NCBI GenBank assembly: GCA_000620945.1
Contig: JHZO01000006.1
Coordinates: forward strand, 239,079-303,078
Length of the DNA stretch: 64,000 nucleotides
Source: [Clostridium] viride DSM 6836
GTDB lineage: Bacteria; Bacillota; Clostridia; Oscillospirales; Oscillospiraceae
Direction of reading: 5' to 3'
The notes below the pieces were generated by a model. The model worked only from the letters and a program-made list of their open reading frames with translations, was not told the DNA's origin and ran no database searches. Shown here in pieces: positions 1 to 9,410 of this stretch; within the stretch, counting starts at the first letter, position 1; each line of letters starts with the position of its first letter. The position numbers and the translations under genes were made by a program.

Positions 1-1164
1 CTGAAACTCTGCGGCTTCTGCCTCATTGTCGGCAAAGCGATACAAGGCAACCATGATGCTTCCTTTTTTATTTTCGAATCCTCGCACTACGCGGAGAATC
101 CGGCTGACCGTGATCATTTTGGGTGAGAGAATGCTTTCCAGACCCGCAGATTCTGCAATTCCCTCATAGTTGGTGCGATTGGATTTTGCAATGACCTTTT
201 TGAGCCCTTGCTGTTTGGCATAGAGGGAAATGAGCAGGTTATCCTCATCACGTCCGGTCAAGGCAATGAAGGCATCGTGATTGGTAAAGTGCTCCGTCAT
301 CAGCAACTCTTGGTCGGTGCCGTCGCCGTACAGAATCAGTGCCTTAGGCAGCTGTTCGGACAGGAAGGCACAGCGATCTTCCTGATTTTCTACAATCGTA
401 ACCTTTATGTGCATATGCTCTAACATATTGGCCAGGTAGTGCGCGATGCGGCTGCCCCCCACGATGATCACGGAGTGTACCTTAGGAACATACCGACCTA
501 ATAGACGAAAGTACTGATGTAGGCCCATGGGAGTGCCAATGACGTAAAGCTTGTCCCCAACCTGCGGAACAAAACTACCGTTGGGGATGATGACCTCATC
601 GCCACGCTGGGCCGCACAAAACAGAAAAGAAAGCGTCTTGAGCTGACGGGATAGGTCGGCCAAAGATCGACCAATGATAAAGTCCCCCGGCTGCACCGTA
701 ATCCCCAACAGTTCTACATTACCACGCAGAAAGGTGTCAATGTTGGAAGCGGGGGGGTAGCGAAGCAAGTGGGAGATTTCGATGGCGGTGGAGTATTCGG
801 GGTTGATTACCATGTCAATGTTGAGGTCACGCTGAAACGCGGAGAGATCCACCGTATAGTCTACGTCCCGGATGCGGGCGATGGTATATTTGGCCCCTAG
901 TTGCTTGGCCATGAGGCTGCACAGCATGTTTACCTCATCCAGGCTGGTGGCAGCCAGGACAAAGTCCGCACTTTCCGCACCCGCAGCCTTTAGGGTAGCA
1001 GGAGAGGCGCCGCTTCCCTTGATGCACATGACGTCCAAGGCATCCGAAGCGTGCCGTATGGCCGTTTCATTTCGGTCAATGATGGTGACCTCATGATTTT
1101 CCATGGATAGGTGCTGTGCCAAGGTAAAACCGACCTTGCCTGCGCCGATGATAATGATCTTCAA
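1..1164 (-). CDS. trkA: Trk system potassium uptake protein TrkA (partial, C-terminus off the window)
   Basis: Cytosolic NAD(H)-binding regulatory subunit that gates a TrkH/KtrB-type K+ channel. 388 residues are visible, read off the left edge. The N-terminus MKIIIIGAGKVG is the Rossmann GxGxxG of a first RCK_N domain; a second Rossmann repeat starts near residue 230 (SVIIVGGSRIAHYLA), so this is the double-RCK TrkA rather than single-domain KtrA. An in-frame ATG lies three codons upstream at 1173 but touches the AGAAGGG ribosome site with no spacer. The TTG at 1164 has a 9-nt spacer and gives the family's usual N-terminus, so I prefer TTG. A trkH partner is expected to the left, outside the window. 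Identity sure; start moderately sure. Confidence 0.9.
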   Translation of the reverse strand, partial: MKIIIIGAGKVGFTLAQHLSMENHEVTIIDRNETAIRHASDALDVMCIKGSGASPATLKAAGAESADFVLAATSLDEVNMLCSLMAKQLGAKYTIARIRDVDYTVDLSAFQRDLNIDMVINPEYSTAIEISHLLRYPPASNIDTFLRGNVELLGITVQPGDFIIGRSLADLSRQLKTLSFLFCAAQRGDEVIIPNGSFVPQVGDKLYVIGTPMGLHQYFRLLGRYVPKVHSVIIVGGSRIAHYLANMLEHMHIKVTIVENQEDRCAFLSEQLPKALILYGDGTDQELLMTEHFTNHDAFIALTGRDEDNLLISLYAKQQGLKKVIAKSNRTNYEGIAESAGLESILSPKMITVSRILRVVRGFENKKGSIMVALYRFADNEAEAAEFQ

Positions 1165-1387
1165 AACACTCATCCCTTCTAGAAAGAGGATCCTAATTTG
1201 TAAATTTTCTGTAAAAATACGATGATACTATATCACAGCTGTTTCCGCTTTGCAATTCAAATTCAACGCAATTCCAGGAAGAGAATTGAAAAAGAATGCC
1301 AGGAATGATATGATACCAGAAAGAGGAAGCAACCTACGCGCAATTGCCTTGCCAGCTATCCATGGATGGAGGAGAGGAAGTGGTGGA

Positions 1388-2731
1388 ATGCAGCAACTCA
1401 ATTTAACCGAAGGGACAATTTGGAAAACGCTCGTTCGTTTTTCACTTCCGGTGGTGCTCTCTTCCCTCTTGCAATCAGCCTATTCCTTGGTTGATTTGAT
1501 TTTGGCGGGACAGTTCATTGGTAAAAGCGGCATGTCTGCCATCACCAACTCCGGGCAGGTGATCTTGCTCCTAACGCAGGTCATCATGGGCATTACCATG
1601 GGCGCAAACGTCTTGATTGGTCAGTATTATGGTGCGAAGGACAACGAGAGTCGTGCACAAACCAATCGGACGCTGTTTTCCATGTCCATGATCTTTGGAT
1701 TAGTGACGGCTGCTCTTCTCTTTCTGTGGGGAAAGTCGCTTCTGCGCCTTCTGGGAGCCCCGGCGCTGGAGGAAGCGACGAACTATATGCGGATCTGCGC
1801 GCTCGGACTTTTGCCGGTCTTTGGCTACAACGCCATGTCTGCCATGATTCGCGGAGTCGGAAATTCGAAGCAGCCCCTCTACTTTATTTCGGTCACCGCT
1901 GGCGTGAACCTGGTCTTGGATTTGATTTTTATGGGACTCCTTGGTTGGGGTGTCTCCGGGGCAGCCTGGGCGACGGTCATTGCACAGTCCCTTTCCTTCC
2001 TCATTGCATTGGTTTATACCGTGGGGCAAAAAGAGCTCTATGCCATTTCCTTAAAAAACCTCACCATTCATGGAGATAAGCTTCGAGCCATGCTAAAGCT
2101 GGGCATTCCCAGTGCGGTGCAGATGACCCTTGTGGGCATCTCTTGGCTGACCATGACCTTCCTCATCAACTATTATGGGGTGGAAGCTTCTGCCGCCAGT
2201 GGCATTTCAGCCAAGATCAAAGACTTGGCCCAGCTCTTTACCATCGCCATGGCATCTGCAACCTCCACCATGGTGGCGCAGTGCTTGGGAGCGGAGCAGT
2301 TCGAACGTGCCAGAAGTGCCGTCCACATTGCCATGCGGGTGACCCTCGGGGTCGCGCTGTTCTCCATTACCTTGGTGGAACTCTTTGCCCCGTCCTTTGT
2401 CTCCATCTTTGGGCAGGATGCCCAGACCTCCGCGCTGGCGGTCTTGAACCTTCGGATTGAAATTATGGCCCAGGTATTTTATGCCATCTTTATGATCTAT
2501 AACTCCCTGGCTATCGGAGCCGGGCATACCACCTTTGCGCTGCTATCTAGCATCATGAACAGCATTGTGGCGCGCCTAATTCTTGCCTTGGTGCTGGATC
2601 ATTACTTTGGACTGGTGGGCATCTTCTGGGCTTGCATGATTGCTCCCGCCGCCTCGGTCCCGTTGGGATACTTCTATGAGCGCTCGGGTGTCTGGCGCCG
2701 TAGCTTGGCCAACGAAGGCTTAAAGACATAA
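1388..2731 (+). CDS. MATE family efflux transporter
   Basis: Multidrug and toxic-compound extrusion exporter of the inner membrane, using a Na+ or H+ gradient; substrate not predictable. 447 residues, normal for the family, with about 12 hydrophobic segments in two homologous halves. The N-terminal run LVRFSLPVVLSSLLQS is the typical MATE helix 1. The reading frame stays open back to 1250, but that upstream part is basic and unlike MATE proteins; ATG 1388 lies 10 nt behind GGAGAGG and starts the family homology (MQQLNLTEGTIW). Divergent from trkA and closed by a strong hairpin terminator. Confidence 0.9.
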   Translation: MQQLNLTEGTIWKTLVRFSLPVVLSSLLQSAYSLVDLILAGQFIGKSGMSAITNSGQVILLLTQVIMGITMGANVLIGQYYGAKDNESRAQTNRTLFSMSMIFGLVTAALLFLWGKSLLRLLGAPALEEATNYMRICALGLLPVFGYNAMSAMIRGVGNSKQPLYFISVTAGVNLVLDLIFMGLLGWGVSGAAWATVIAQSLSFLIALVYTVGQKELYAISLKNLTIHGDKLRAMLKLGIPSAVQMTLVGISWLTMTFLINYYGVEASAASGISAKIKDLAQLFTIAMASATSTMVAQCLGAEQFERARSAVHIAMRVTLGVALFSITLVELFAPSFVSIFGQDAQTSALAVLNLRIEIMAQVFYAIFMIYNSLAIGAGHTTFALLSSIMNSIVARLILALVLDHYFGLVGIFWACMIAPAASVPLGYFYERSGVWRRSLANEGLKT

Positions 2732-2747
2732 TGGAACCTGTGAAACG

Positions 2748-2784
2748 GAAAAAAGGTGTGAGCCAAATTGGCTCACACCTTTTT
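2748..2784. terminator. Bidirectional terminator between MATE gene and argF
   Basis: A 10-bp perfect stem GGTGTGAGCC/GGCTCACACC (2755-2764 and 2770-2779) with a 5-nt loop has an A run on the left and a T run on the right, so it can end transcription of the MATE gene and of the converging arg operon. Confidence 0.9.
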
Positions 2785-2796
2785 GAATGCGGGCAC

Positions 2797-3705
2797 TTAT
2801 TTCATCAGGAGCGCCATGACGGCTTTTTGCACGTGAAGGCGGTTTTCCGCTTCCTCAAAAATCTCCTCGGCGTGGGCTTCGAAGACGTCCGCAGTGATTT
2901 CCTCGCCGCGATGGGCGGGAAGACAGTGCTGCACCATGGCACCGTTGGTCAATGCCATCAGGGCATCGTTTACTTGAAAGCCCGTAAAGGCAATGCGCCG
3001 CTGGGCTGCTTCCGTTTCCTGTCCCATGGAGGCCCAGACGTCGGTAAAGACCACGTCGGCCCCTTGGGCGGCGATCATGGGATCGGTGGTGAGGGTAAAG
3101 CTCCCGTGGGGAGAGTCTTTGGCAAAGGCTAAGACGGCCGGATCGGGCTCATAACCCTTCGGGGTGGCGATGGATACCTGCAGACCGCACTTCAATCCCC
3201 CCACAATGATGGAGTTGGCCATGTTATTTCCGTCGCCGATGTAGCACAGGCGCAGTCCACGCAGTTGTCCTTTATACTCCCGGATCGTGAGAAGGTCGGC
3301 CAAGACCTGACAAGGATGGGCAAAGTCCGTCAGACCATTGATGACGGGGACGCTGGCATAGCGTGCCAAGGTCTCCACCTCTTCTTGAGAGTAGGTACGG
3401 ATCATGATCCCGTCGCAGTAGCGGGAGAGCACTCTGGCGGTGTCCTCAATGGGCTCCCCACGGCCAATCTGCGATTCGTTGCCGGAAAGGTAAATGCCAT
3501 GCCCACCCAGTTGATAGATGCCTGTTTCAAAGGAAACGCGGGTACGGGTTGAGTTCTTGGAGAAGATCATCGCCAGAGTCTTGCCTGCCAGGATTGGATG
3601 GGCTAGCCCGGCCTTTTGCTTGGCCTTTAACTCCTTGGCGGTGTCCAGAATCTCCAAGATCTCTGCTTCCGTCAGGTCCAATAATTTTAATAAATCTTTT
3701 TTCAT
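2797..3705 (-). CDS. argF: Ornithine carbamoyltransferase
   Basis: Cytosolic enzyme of arginine synthesis: carbamoyl phosphate + ornithine gives citrulline. 302 residues, typical. Visible motifs: STRTR (carbamoyl-phosphate site, near residue 49), HPCQ (near 127) and HCLPAHRG (near 262). ATG 3705 follows AAGGAG by 9 nt; the frame is open six codons further to a GTG at 3723 that overlaps argD, but that start lacks a site. Last gene of the arg operon, just after argD and before the shared terminator. Confidence 0.95.
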   Translation of the reverse strand: MKKDLLKLLDLTEAEILEILDTAKELKAKQKAGLAHPILAGKTLAMIFSKNSTRTRVSFETGIYQLGGHGIYLSGNESQIGRGEPIEDTARVLSRYCDGIMIRTYSQEEVETLARYASVPVINGLTDFAHPCQVLADLLTIREYKGQLRGLRLCYIGDGNNMANSIIVGGLKCGLQVSIATPKGYEPDPAVLAFAKDSPHGSFTLTTDPMIAAQGADVVFTDVWASMGQETEAAQRRIAFTGFQVNDALMALTNGAMVQHCLPAHRGEEITADVFEAHAEEIFEEAENRLHVQKAVMALLMK

Positions 3706-3709
3706 GGTA

Positions 3710-4834
3710 CTAAACTCCTTCACCCAGAGCTTGCTGTAAAATTTGCAGCGAGCGGTCTAGCTCACTGTTCTTGACGGTCAAAGGAGGCAGGAACAGCACA
3801 CCTTGTTCCATCTCCATGGCCAGAAGGCCAAGCTCTGCCAAACGCAGGATCAATGTGTGGGGGTTTTGGGTTTCCCCAAAGGACAGGCCAATCATCAAGC
3901 CGGTGCCGCGGATCTGGGGCTGCGAAGGGAGACAGAGCGCTTCGATGCCTTGCCGTAGATAGTTTCCCTTTTCCTTTGCTTGCGCTAAGAGGTCTTCGTT
4001 TAGGAGCTCCAAGACCGCAAGTGCAGCAGCGGCGCTCACCGGATTTGCACCCAGCGTCACCTCGCCCGTTCCGTCTTCCAGCAGCAAGCGGCAACGATTT
4101 CCACTCAAAATTCCCCCGAAGGGAAGCCCGCCGGACAGAAGTTCGGAGAAGGAGAGCAGATCAGGAAGGAATCCATATTGTAGGAAGGAAAAGAGGGAGC
4201 CACAGCGTCCACCCGCGGTCTGACCTTCCTCCACCAGAAGAAGCCAGTCCTGCTCTGCGCAATAGACAGCCAATTCATGCACAAAATGGCGGGGGAGGGG
4301 ATCCATATCGCCCTGCATCGGCACCAGTTCCACAAGGACGGCACAGACCTCGGAGGAAGCCGCGGCGCGGACGGAATCCATGTGTGCCGAGATAGGGACC
4401 ACCTGCTCAAAAGAGGGGGGAAGGCTAGGGCTTAGGGAAAGGATTTTGGTGCGCTCGCCCCCGTGCCGGGACTGGCTGTACCGCCGAGCCAGCATCAGCA
4501 TCAGTCGGGTCGCTTCCCTTCCGGAGCTGGTGAAGCAAGCGCTGGCCATCCCGCTGCGGCAACAAAGCTCCTCAGCAAGGCGCAGGGTGCGTTCTTGGTA
4601 CAAAGGAAAGACGCTACAGCCCAGGTTTAGGGTCTGCTCAAAGATGGCCTCGCTCCAAGCACTGTTGCTATGGCCAATGCAGGTGTTGCCCATCCCACTG
4701 CTAAAGTCTAAGTAGGCTTTTCCCTCGGAATCATACAGAAAGGAGCCTTCTCCGCGGATGGGCGCAATGGGGAGGCGGGGGCCCTGGGGCATCTGGTAAG
4801 CCTCATCCAAATGCAAAAGGTCGTTCAGATTCAT
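3710..4834 (-). CDS. ArgD-like acetylornithine aminotransferase homologue lacking the PLP lysine
   Basis: By position and overall similarity this is the class-III aminotransferase ArgD (N-acetylornithine transaminase): opening YLDFSSGMGNTCIGH, LPDLLSF, SGGLPFGGILSG and LGANPVSAAAALAVLELL all align with ArgD. Yet key residues are missing. The Schiff-base lysine in the usual SFAKG(I/L)xGG is a glutamate here (SFSELLSGG; GAA codon at about 4139-4137 on the minus strand). The usual FHGRT segment is replaced by a shorter unrelated stretch (LSLSPSLPPSFEQVV). The DEVQTG cofactor motif reads EEGQTAGG and NSG(T/A)EANE reads SSGREATR. 374 residues, about 20 short of ArgD. The frame is intact with a good ribosome site. 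I infer a non-transaminating paralogue held in the operon, so the true ArgD activity must come from elsewhere. Confidence 0.85.
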   Translation of the reverse strand: MNLNDLLHLDEAYQMPQGPRLPIAPIRGEGSFLYDSEGKAYLDFSSGMGNTCIGHSNSAWSEAIFEQTLNLGCSVFPLYQERTLRLAEELCCRSGMASACFTSSGREATRLMLMLARRYSQSRHGGERTKILSLSPSLPPSFEQVVPISAHMDSVRAAASSEVCAVLVELVPMQGDMDPLPRHFVHELAVYCAEQDWLLLVEEGQTAGGRCGSLFSFLQYGFLPDLLSFSELLSGGLPFGGILSGNRCRLLLEDGTGEVTLGANPVSAAAALAVLELLNEDLLAQAKEKGNYLRQGIEALCLPSQPQIRGTGLMIGLSFGETQNPHTLILRLAELGLLAMEMEQGVLFLPPLTVKNSELDRSLQILQQALGEGV

Positions 4835-4873
4835 AGATTACATCCTTTCTGCCTGATCGGTTGGGTTTCGATC

Positions 4874-5728
4874 TTACTCGAAGATCATAGTCCCGATTCC
4901 CTTGTGAGAGAGCATTTCAATCAAAATGGAGTGGGGAATTCGGCCATCTAAAATGTGAGTGCGGTGGACACCGCCGCGAATGGCGGCCACACAGCAATCG
5001 ATCTTCGGAATCATACCACCACTGATGACCCCTTCCGACAGGAGGGAGGGGATGGTACTGGTACGAATTTGTGGAATCAGGGTGGTTTCATCCTTAGGAT
5101 CCCGCAGGACCCCCTGCACGTCGGTCAAAAGAATCAGCTTTTCCGCTCCTACAGCAACGGCAAGCTCTGAGGCAGCCGTATCCGCGTTGATATTATAAGA
5201 GGTATCGGCATCGACCCCTTGCGCCACGGTAGAGATGACGGGGATATAACCATTGGCTAAAACATCATTGACGATTTTGGGACAGACCGAGGTGATTTCA
5301 CCCACGAGACCATACTGATCGTGCAGCTTTTTGGCTTTTAGTAAGCCACCATCCAGGCCGCAAAGGCCAATGGCCTTGGCCCCCATACGATTGATGATGG
5401 ACACCAGACTTTTGTTTACTTTTCCGCAGAGTACTTGCTGCACAATGTCCATGGTGTCCTCATCCGTATACCGCAGCCCGTTGACAAAGCGAGACTTTTT
5501 TCCGATCTTCTCCAGCATCTGACCGATTTCCGGCCCGCCGCCATGCACCACAATGACCCGAATGCCAACCAGGTGCAGCAAGATGATGTCGGAAATCACG
5601 GCATCCTGTAGCGTTTCGGAAACCATGGCGTTTCCGCCGTACTTCACAACCACGGTTTTCCCGTTATATTCTTGAATATACGGAAGGGCTTCTGCCAACA
5701 CAGTGGCACGATCCATATAATTCTTCAT
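4874..5728 (-). CDS. argB: Acetylglutamate kinase
   Basis: Phosphorylates N-acetyl-L-glutamate with ATP, the second step of arginine synthesis and commonly the arginine-feedback point. 284 residues. Amino-acid-kinase fold: VVVKYGGNAM near the N-terminus binds phosphate, VVHGGGPEIG binds substrate, and ELAVAVGAEKLILLTDVQGV is the nucleotide-binding region. ATG 5728 follows GGAG with a short spacer; a TTG seven codons upstream has no site. Lies between argJ and the ArgD-like gene. Confidence 0.95.
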   Translation of the reverse strand: MKNYMDRATVLAEALPYIQEYNGKTVVVKYGGNAMVSETLQDAVISDIILLHLVGIRVIVVHGGGPEIGQMLEKIGKKSRFVNGLRYTDEDTMDIVQQVLCGKVNKSLVSIINRMGAKAIGLCGLDGGLLKAKKLHDQYGLVGEITSVCPKIVNDVLANGYIPVISTVAQGVDADTSYNINADTAASELAVAVGAEKLILLTDVQGVLRDPKDETTLIPQIRTSTIPSLLSEGVISGGMIPKIDCCVAAIRGGVHRTHILDGRIPHSILIEMLSHKGIGTMIFE

Positions 5729-5770
5729 CGTATCTCCAGCTAATTCCAAAGGTCAAAACCCTCCCTATCC

Positions 5771-6991
5771 TTAGTTTCTGTAATCTCCGTTGATTTTCAC
5801 GTAGTCATAGCTGAGGTCACAGCCCCAGCAAGTCGCCGACTCTTGGCCTTCCTGCATGCGAACCAGAATGGTGACTTCCTTCTCCAAAAGAATTTGTTTG
5901 GCCTTTGCTTCATCGAATACCACACCGGCACCGTTCTGGCAAACCAGAATCTCACCGGCGGAGGACGCAAAGGCAACATCAATAGCATTGGGATCAAATT
6001 GAGCTCCGGAGTACCCAATGGCACAGAGAACCCGGCCCCAGTTGGCGTCACTGCCGAACATGGCGGCCTTGACGAGAGAGGAGCCGACCACGGATTTGGC
6101 CATCAACTCGGCTTTTTCCTCGCTCTCGGCGTGTTCGACCGTACAGGTGACCAGGTGTGTGGCGCCTTCGCCGTCAGCAGCAATCTGTTTTGCCTCATAC
6201 TCAAAAACGGTGTGAAGGGCCTCATAGAAGGTCTCATACTCCGCGCTTCCTTCCACCAAAGGTTCGTTTCCGGCCTTTCCATTGGCCAGAACAAAGCAGG
6301 TGTCGTTGGTAGAGGAGTCTCCGTCCACGGTGATGCGGTTAAAGGTCTTATTGACAATTTTGGTGAGGGTCTTTTGGAGCAGTGCCTGGTCAATGACACA
6401 GTCCGTGGTGGTAAAGCAAAGCATGGTACCCATGTTGGGGTGTATCATGCCGGAGCCCTTTGCAATGGCACCAATGGTGACGGTTTTTCCACCCAGATCC
6501 ACGGATACGGCCAGTTCCTTTTCCACCAGGTCGGTGGTTAGGATGGCGTTGGAGGCATGGGCCGAACCATCCTTAGACAGGGCCGCGGCCACATGAGGAA
6601 TGCCTTCCTCAATGACGCCAATGTTCAGCTCCACGCCGATGACACCCGTGGAGGCAACCGCAAAGTCCTCGGGAGAGAGTCCCGTTGCTTGGGCAGCGGC
6701 AACGGCCATAGCCTTGGCATGCGCCATGCCGTTGGGTGCACAGGCATTGGCGTTTCCACTGTTGGCAACGATGCCACGGGCGTGGCCGTCTGCCAGATGC
6801 TCCATAGAAACATAGATGGGAGCGGCCTTGACCTGATTTTTGGTGTAGACAGCCGCGGCCACGCAGTCACAGTCGGAAAGGATGAGCGCTAGATCACGCT
6901 TTGTGGGGGGGGATTCGGCCTTGACGCCGCAGTGATAGCCTGCGGCGGTAAACCCGAGAGGAGCGGCAACACCGCCATTGACATACTTCAT
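5771..6991 (-). CDS. argJ: Bifunctional glutamate N-acetyltransferase / ornithine acetyltransferase
   Basis: Transfers acetyl from N-acetylornithine to glutamate (acetyl recycling) and, in bifunctional members, also makes N-acetylglutamate from acetyl-CoA. 406 residues, full length. The self-cleavage region reads KGSGMIHPNMGTMLCF; the conserved Thr that becomes the nucleophile is present, preceded by Gly rather than the more common Ala. Excellent ribosome site AAAGGAGG. ArgJ in an operon without argA/argE indicates the cyclic arginine pathway. Confidence 0.95.
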   Translation of the reverse strand: MKYVNGGVAAPLGFTAAGYHCGVKAESPPTKRDLALILSDCDCVAAAVYTKNQVKAAPIYVSMEHLADGHARGIVANSGNANACAPNGMAHAKAMAVAAAQATGLSPEDFAVASTGVIGVELNIGVIEEGIPHVAAALSKDGSAHASNAILTTDLVEKELAVSVDLGGKTVTIGAIAKGSGMIHPNMGTMLCFTTTDCVIDQALLQKTLTKIVNKTFNRITVDGDSSTNDTCFVLANGKAGNEPLVEGSAEYETFYEALHTVFEYEAKQIAADGEGATHLVTCTVEHAESEEKAELMAKSVVGSSLVKAAMFGSDANWGRVLCAIGYSGAQFDPNAIDVAFASSAGEILVCQNGAGVVFDEAKAKQILLEKEVTILVRMQEGQESATCWGCDLSYDYVKINGDYRN

Positions 6992-7033
6992 AAGGAAAAC
7001 CTCCTTTGATTCGAACGGTAGGTAGGGAAGGCG

Positions 7034-7969
7034 TTAGAGCAGCAAGCCCTCGCACTCCTGCATTCCGAGCATCAGGTTCATGTTTTGTACGGCTGCCCCA
7101 GAGGCACCCTTTCCGAGGTTATCGAAGAGGGCACAAAGCAGGGTTTGCTTTTCATGACCGGTGACAACGATTTGCAGACGATCGCAACCGGCCAAGGCAT
7201 TGGCGGAGAGGCGTGGAGGTTCGCTACCAAATGGAACCACCGATACCAGGGAGGAATCTTGGTAATAGTCCGAAAGAGCCGCCCAAAGTTCTTTTGCCGT
7301 GGGCTTTTTGGGGAGCAGGCGATTCTGTAAGGGAACGGTGGTAGCCATACCTTTATAAATATCCCCTAAAATGGGGGAGAAGACAGGAGGGTGCGAAAGT
7401 CCGGCCACGGTTTGCATCTCGGGTAGATGCTTATGGGAAAGTCCTAAGGCGTATAGATTGGGGGCATCCAGAAGGGGGCTGCGATGGGCCTCCTCATACT
7501 CTGCAATCATGGCCTTGCCACCACCGGAATAGCCGGTGAGGGAGTGGCAGGTGAGCGGATAGTCGGGAGACAGGAGGCCAAGCTCCACAAGGGGCGCCAC
7601 CAGAGAGAGAAAGCCGGTGGCGTGACAACCGGGGTTTGCCACTCGCTTTGCCGTGGGAATCTGCTTCTTGCAGCTTGTCAGCTCCGGAAAACCATAGACC
7701 CAGTTAGGATTGGTGCGGTGGGCTGTGGATGCATCGATCACGCGGGTGTTGGGATTGTCAATCATGGACACTGCCTCAATGGCCGCCGCATCGGGCAAAC
7801 ACAGAAAGACCAGGTCTGCTTCGTTGAGTAAGGCACGCCGTGCTTCCGGATCTTTTCGCTTCGCTTCGTCAATGAGGAGAAGCTGAAGATCCGAGCGGGT
7901 GGCGAGACGATCATAAATTTGAAGTCCCGTGGTGCCTTCCCGCCCATCGATAAACACCCGCGGTTTCAT
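7034..7969 (-). CDS. argC: N-acetyl-gamma-glutamyl-phosphate reductase (short type)
   Basis: NADPH-dependent reduction of N-acetylglutamyl phosphate to the semialdehyde. 311 residues with the opening VFIDGREGTTGLQIYDRL, which marks the shorter type-2 ArgC rather than the usual ~345-residue GASGYTG form. The catalytic cysteine sits in NPGCHATG (near residue 114). Its ATG overlaps the argH stop by 4 nt (ATGA), implying translational coupling. Confidence 0.93.
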   Translation of the reverse strand: MKPRVFIDGREGTTGLQIYDRLATRSDLQLLLIDEAKRKDPEARRALLNEADLVFLCLPDAAAIEAVSMIDNPNTRVIDASTAHRTNPNWVYGFPELTSCKKQIPTAKRVANPGCHATGFLSLVAPLVELGLLSPDYPLTCHSLTGYSGGGKAMIAEYEEAHRSPLLDAPNLYALGLSHKHLPEMQTVAGLSHPPVFSPILGDIYKGMATTVPLQNRLLPKKPTAKELWAALSDYYQDSSLVSVVPFGSEPPRLSANALAGCDRLQIVVTGHEKQTLLCALFDNLGKGASGAAVQNMNLMLGMQECEGLLL

Positions 7970-9348
7970 ACGCCTCTCTCCTTGCAGAAGGCACGGATGG
8001 CTTCAATCTGTGCCAAAACGGATTCCTTGGCCGGTCCGCCGTAGACCTTTCGATCGTTCACGCAAGTATCCAGGCTGAGGCTTTGGTAGACATCGTCTCC
8101 AAAGAGGGGAGAGATGGCCTGATAATCCGAAAGGGGAAGGGTTTCCAGGCTTTGTCCGGTGCGAATGCAATGATCGACCAGGCGTCCCACGATGCCGTAC
8201 GCCTCCCGAAAGGGCATGCCGCGCTTTGCCAGGTAATCGGCGCAGTCGGTGGCACTGATGAAGCCACCGTTTGCGGCATTTCGCATGTTTTGGCGGTTGA
8301 CGCTTAAGGTATCCATCATGGAAGTGAACACGGGAAGCACCAGTTCCACGGTGTCGATGGCGTCAAACACGGGTTCCTTATCCTCCTGCATGTCCTTGTT
8401 GTAGGCAAGGGGGAGACCCTTCATGACGGTAAGGAGGGTGATGAGTGAACCATAGACACGGCCGGTTTTGCCGCGAACCAGTTCCGCAACGTCGGGATTC
8501 TTCTTCTGAGGCATGATGGAGGAGCCGGTGGCATAGGCATCGTCCAGTTCAATGAACTTAAACTCCCAAGAGCACCAGAGGATGATTTCTTCTGAAAAGC
8601 GGGAAAGGTGCATCATGAGGATGGAGCAGGCGGAGAGGAACTCGATGGCAAAGTCACGGTCGGAAACGCCGTCTAAGGAGTTGTCCATGGGTTTAGAAAA
8701 GCCAAGGAGCTCGGCGGTGCGATGGCGGTTTACGGCATGGGTGGAGGTGGCTAGCGCACCGGAGCCTAAGGGGGATTCGTTCATACGCTCCAAGCAGTCT
8801 TCCAAGCGGGTCACATCGCGGCGGAACATGTTGGCGTAGGCCATGAGGGTATGGCCAAAGGTGACGGGTTGGGCTCGTTGGAGGTGGGTGTATCCGGGCA
8901 TGACTGCGTCCACATGCTTCTCTGCCTGGCGGGAGAGCACGAGCTCCAGCTTGAGGAGCTGGTCGAGAATGACGGAAATCTGCTCCTTAACGTAAAGCCG
9001 GAAATCCACAGCAACCTGATCGTTGCGGCTTCTGGCGGTGTGCAGACGCTTGCCCGCATCGCCGACGCGCTGGGTGAGCAACACCTCCATGTTCATGTGG
9101 ATATCCTCATTGTCCTCCGTAAAGGAAACGGTTCCGTCCTCCACCTCCGCTAGAATGGAACGGAGTCCCTGGATGATTTGCTTGGCCTCTTCGGGGGCGA
9201 TGATGCCTTGCTCACCCAGCATGGTGGCGTGGGCGATGGAACCTGCAATGTCTTGGCGGTACAGACGTGCGTCAAAGGAGATGGAAGAGTTAAAGTCGTT
9301 AACCTTGGAGTCAACGTCCTTTTGGAAACGGCCAGACCAAAGCTTCAT
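7966..9348 (-). CDS. argH: Argininosuccinate lyase
   Basis: Splits argininosuccinate into arginine and fumarate, the last step of the pathway. 460 residues, standard. Shows the opening KLWSGRF, HTARSRNDQ, and the fumarase-superfamily signature GSSIMPQKKNP. Second gene of the operon, separated from argG by a 209-nt gap with several hairpins and coupled to argC by a 4-nt overlap. Confidence 0.97.
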   Translation of the reverse strand: MKLWSGRFQKDVDSKVNDFNSSISFDARLYRQDIAGSIAHATMLGEQGIIAPEEAKQIIQGLRSILAEVEDGTVSFTEDNEDIHMNMEVLLTQRVGDAGKRLHTARSRNDQVAVDFRLYVKEQISVILDQLLKLELVLSRQAEKHVDAVMPGYTHLQRAQPVTFGHTLMAYANMFRRDVTRLEDCLERMNESPLGSGALATSTHAVNRHRTAELLGFSKPMDNSLDGVSDRDFAIEFLSACSILMMHLSRFSEEIILWCSWEFKFIELDDAYATGSSIMPQKKNPDVAELVRGKTGRVYGSLITLLTVMKGLPLAYNKDMQEDKEPVFDAIDTVELVLPVFTSMMDTLSVNRQNMRNAANGGFISATDCADYLAKRGMPFREAYGIVGRLVDHCIRTGQSLETLPLSDYQAISPLFGDDVYQSLSLDTCVNDRKVYGGPAKESVLAQIEAIRAFCKERGV

Positions 9349-9410
9349 GGTAGTAACAGTCCTTTCAAGTTGCTTATCCTACGAGTCTTCCCAAAAGCAT
9401 CACGGTGCTT

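Noticed and set aside
3710..4834. Calling the ArgD-like gene a pseudogene
   Set aside because: There is no frameshift or stop, codon use matches its neighbours and the ribosome site is good, so it is likely expressed.
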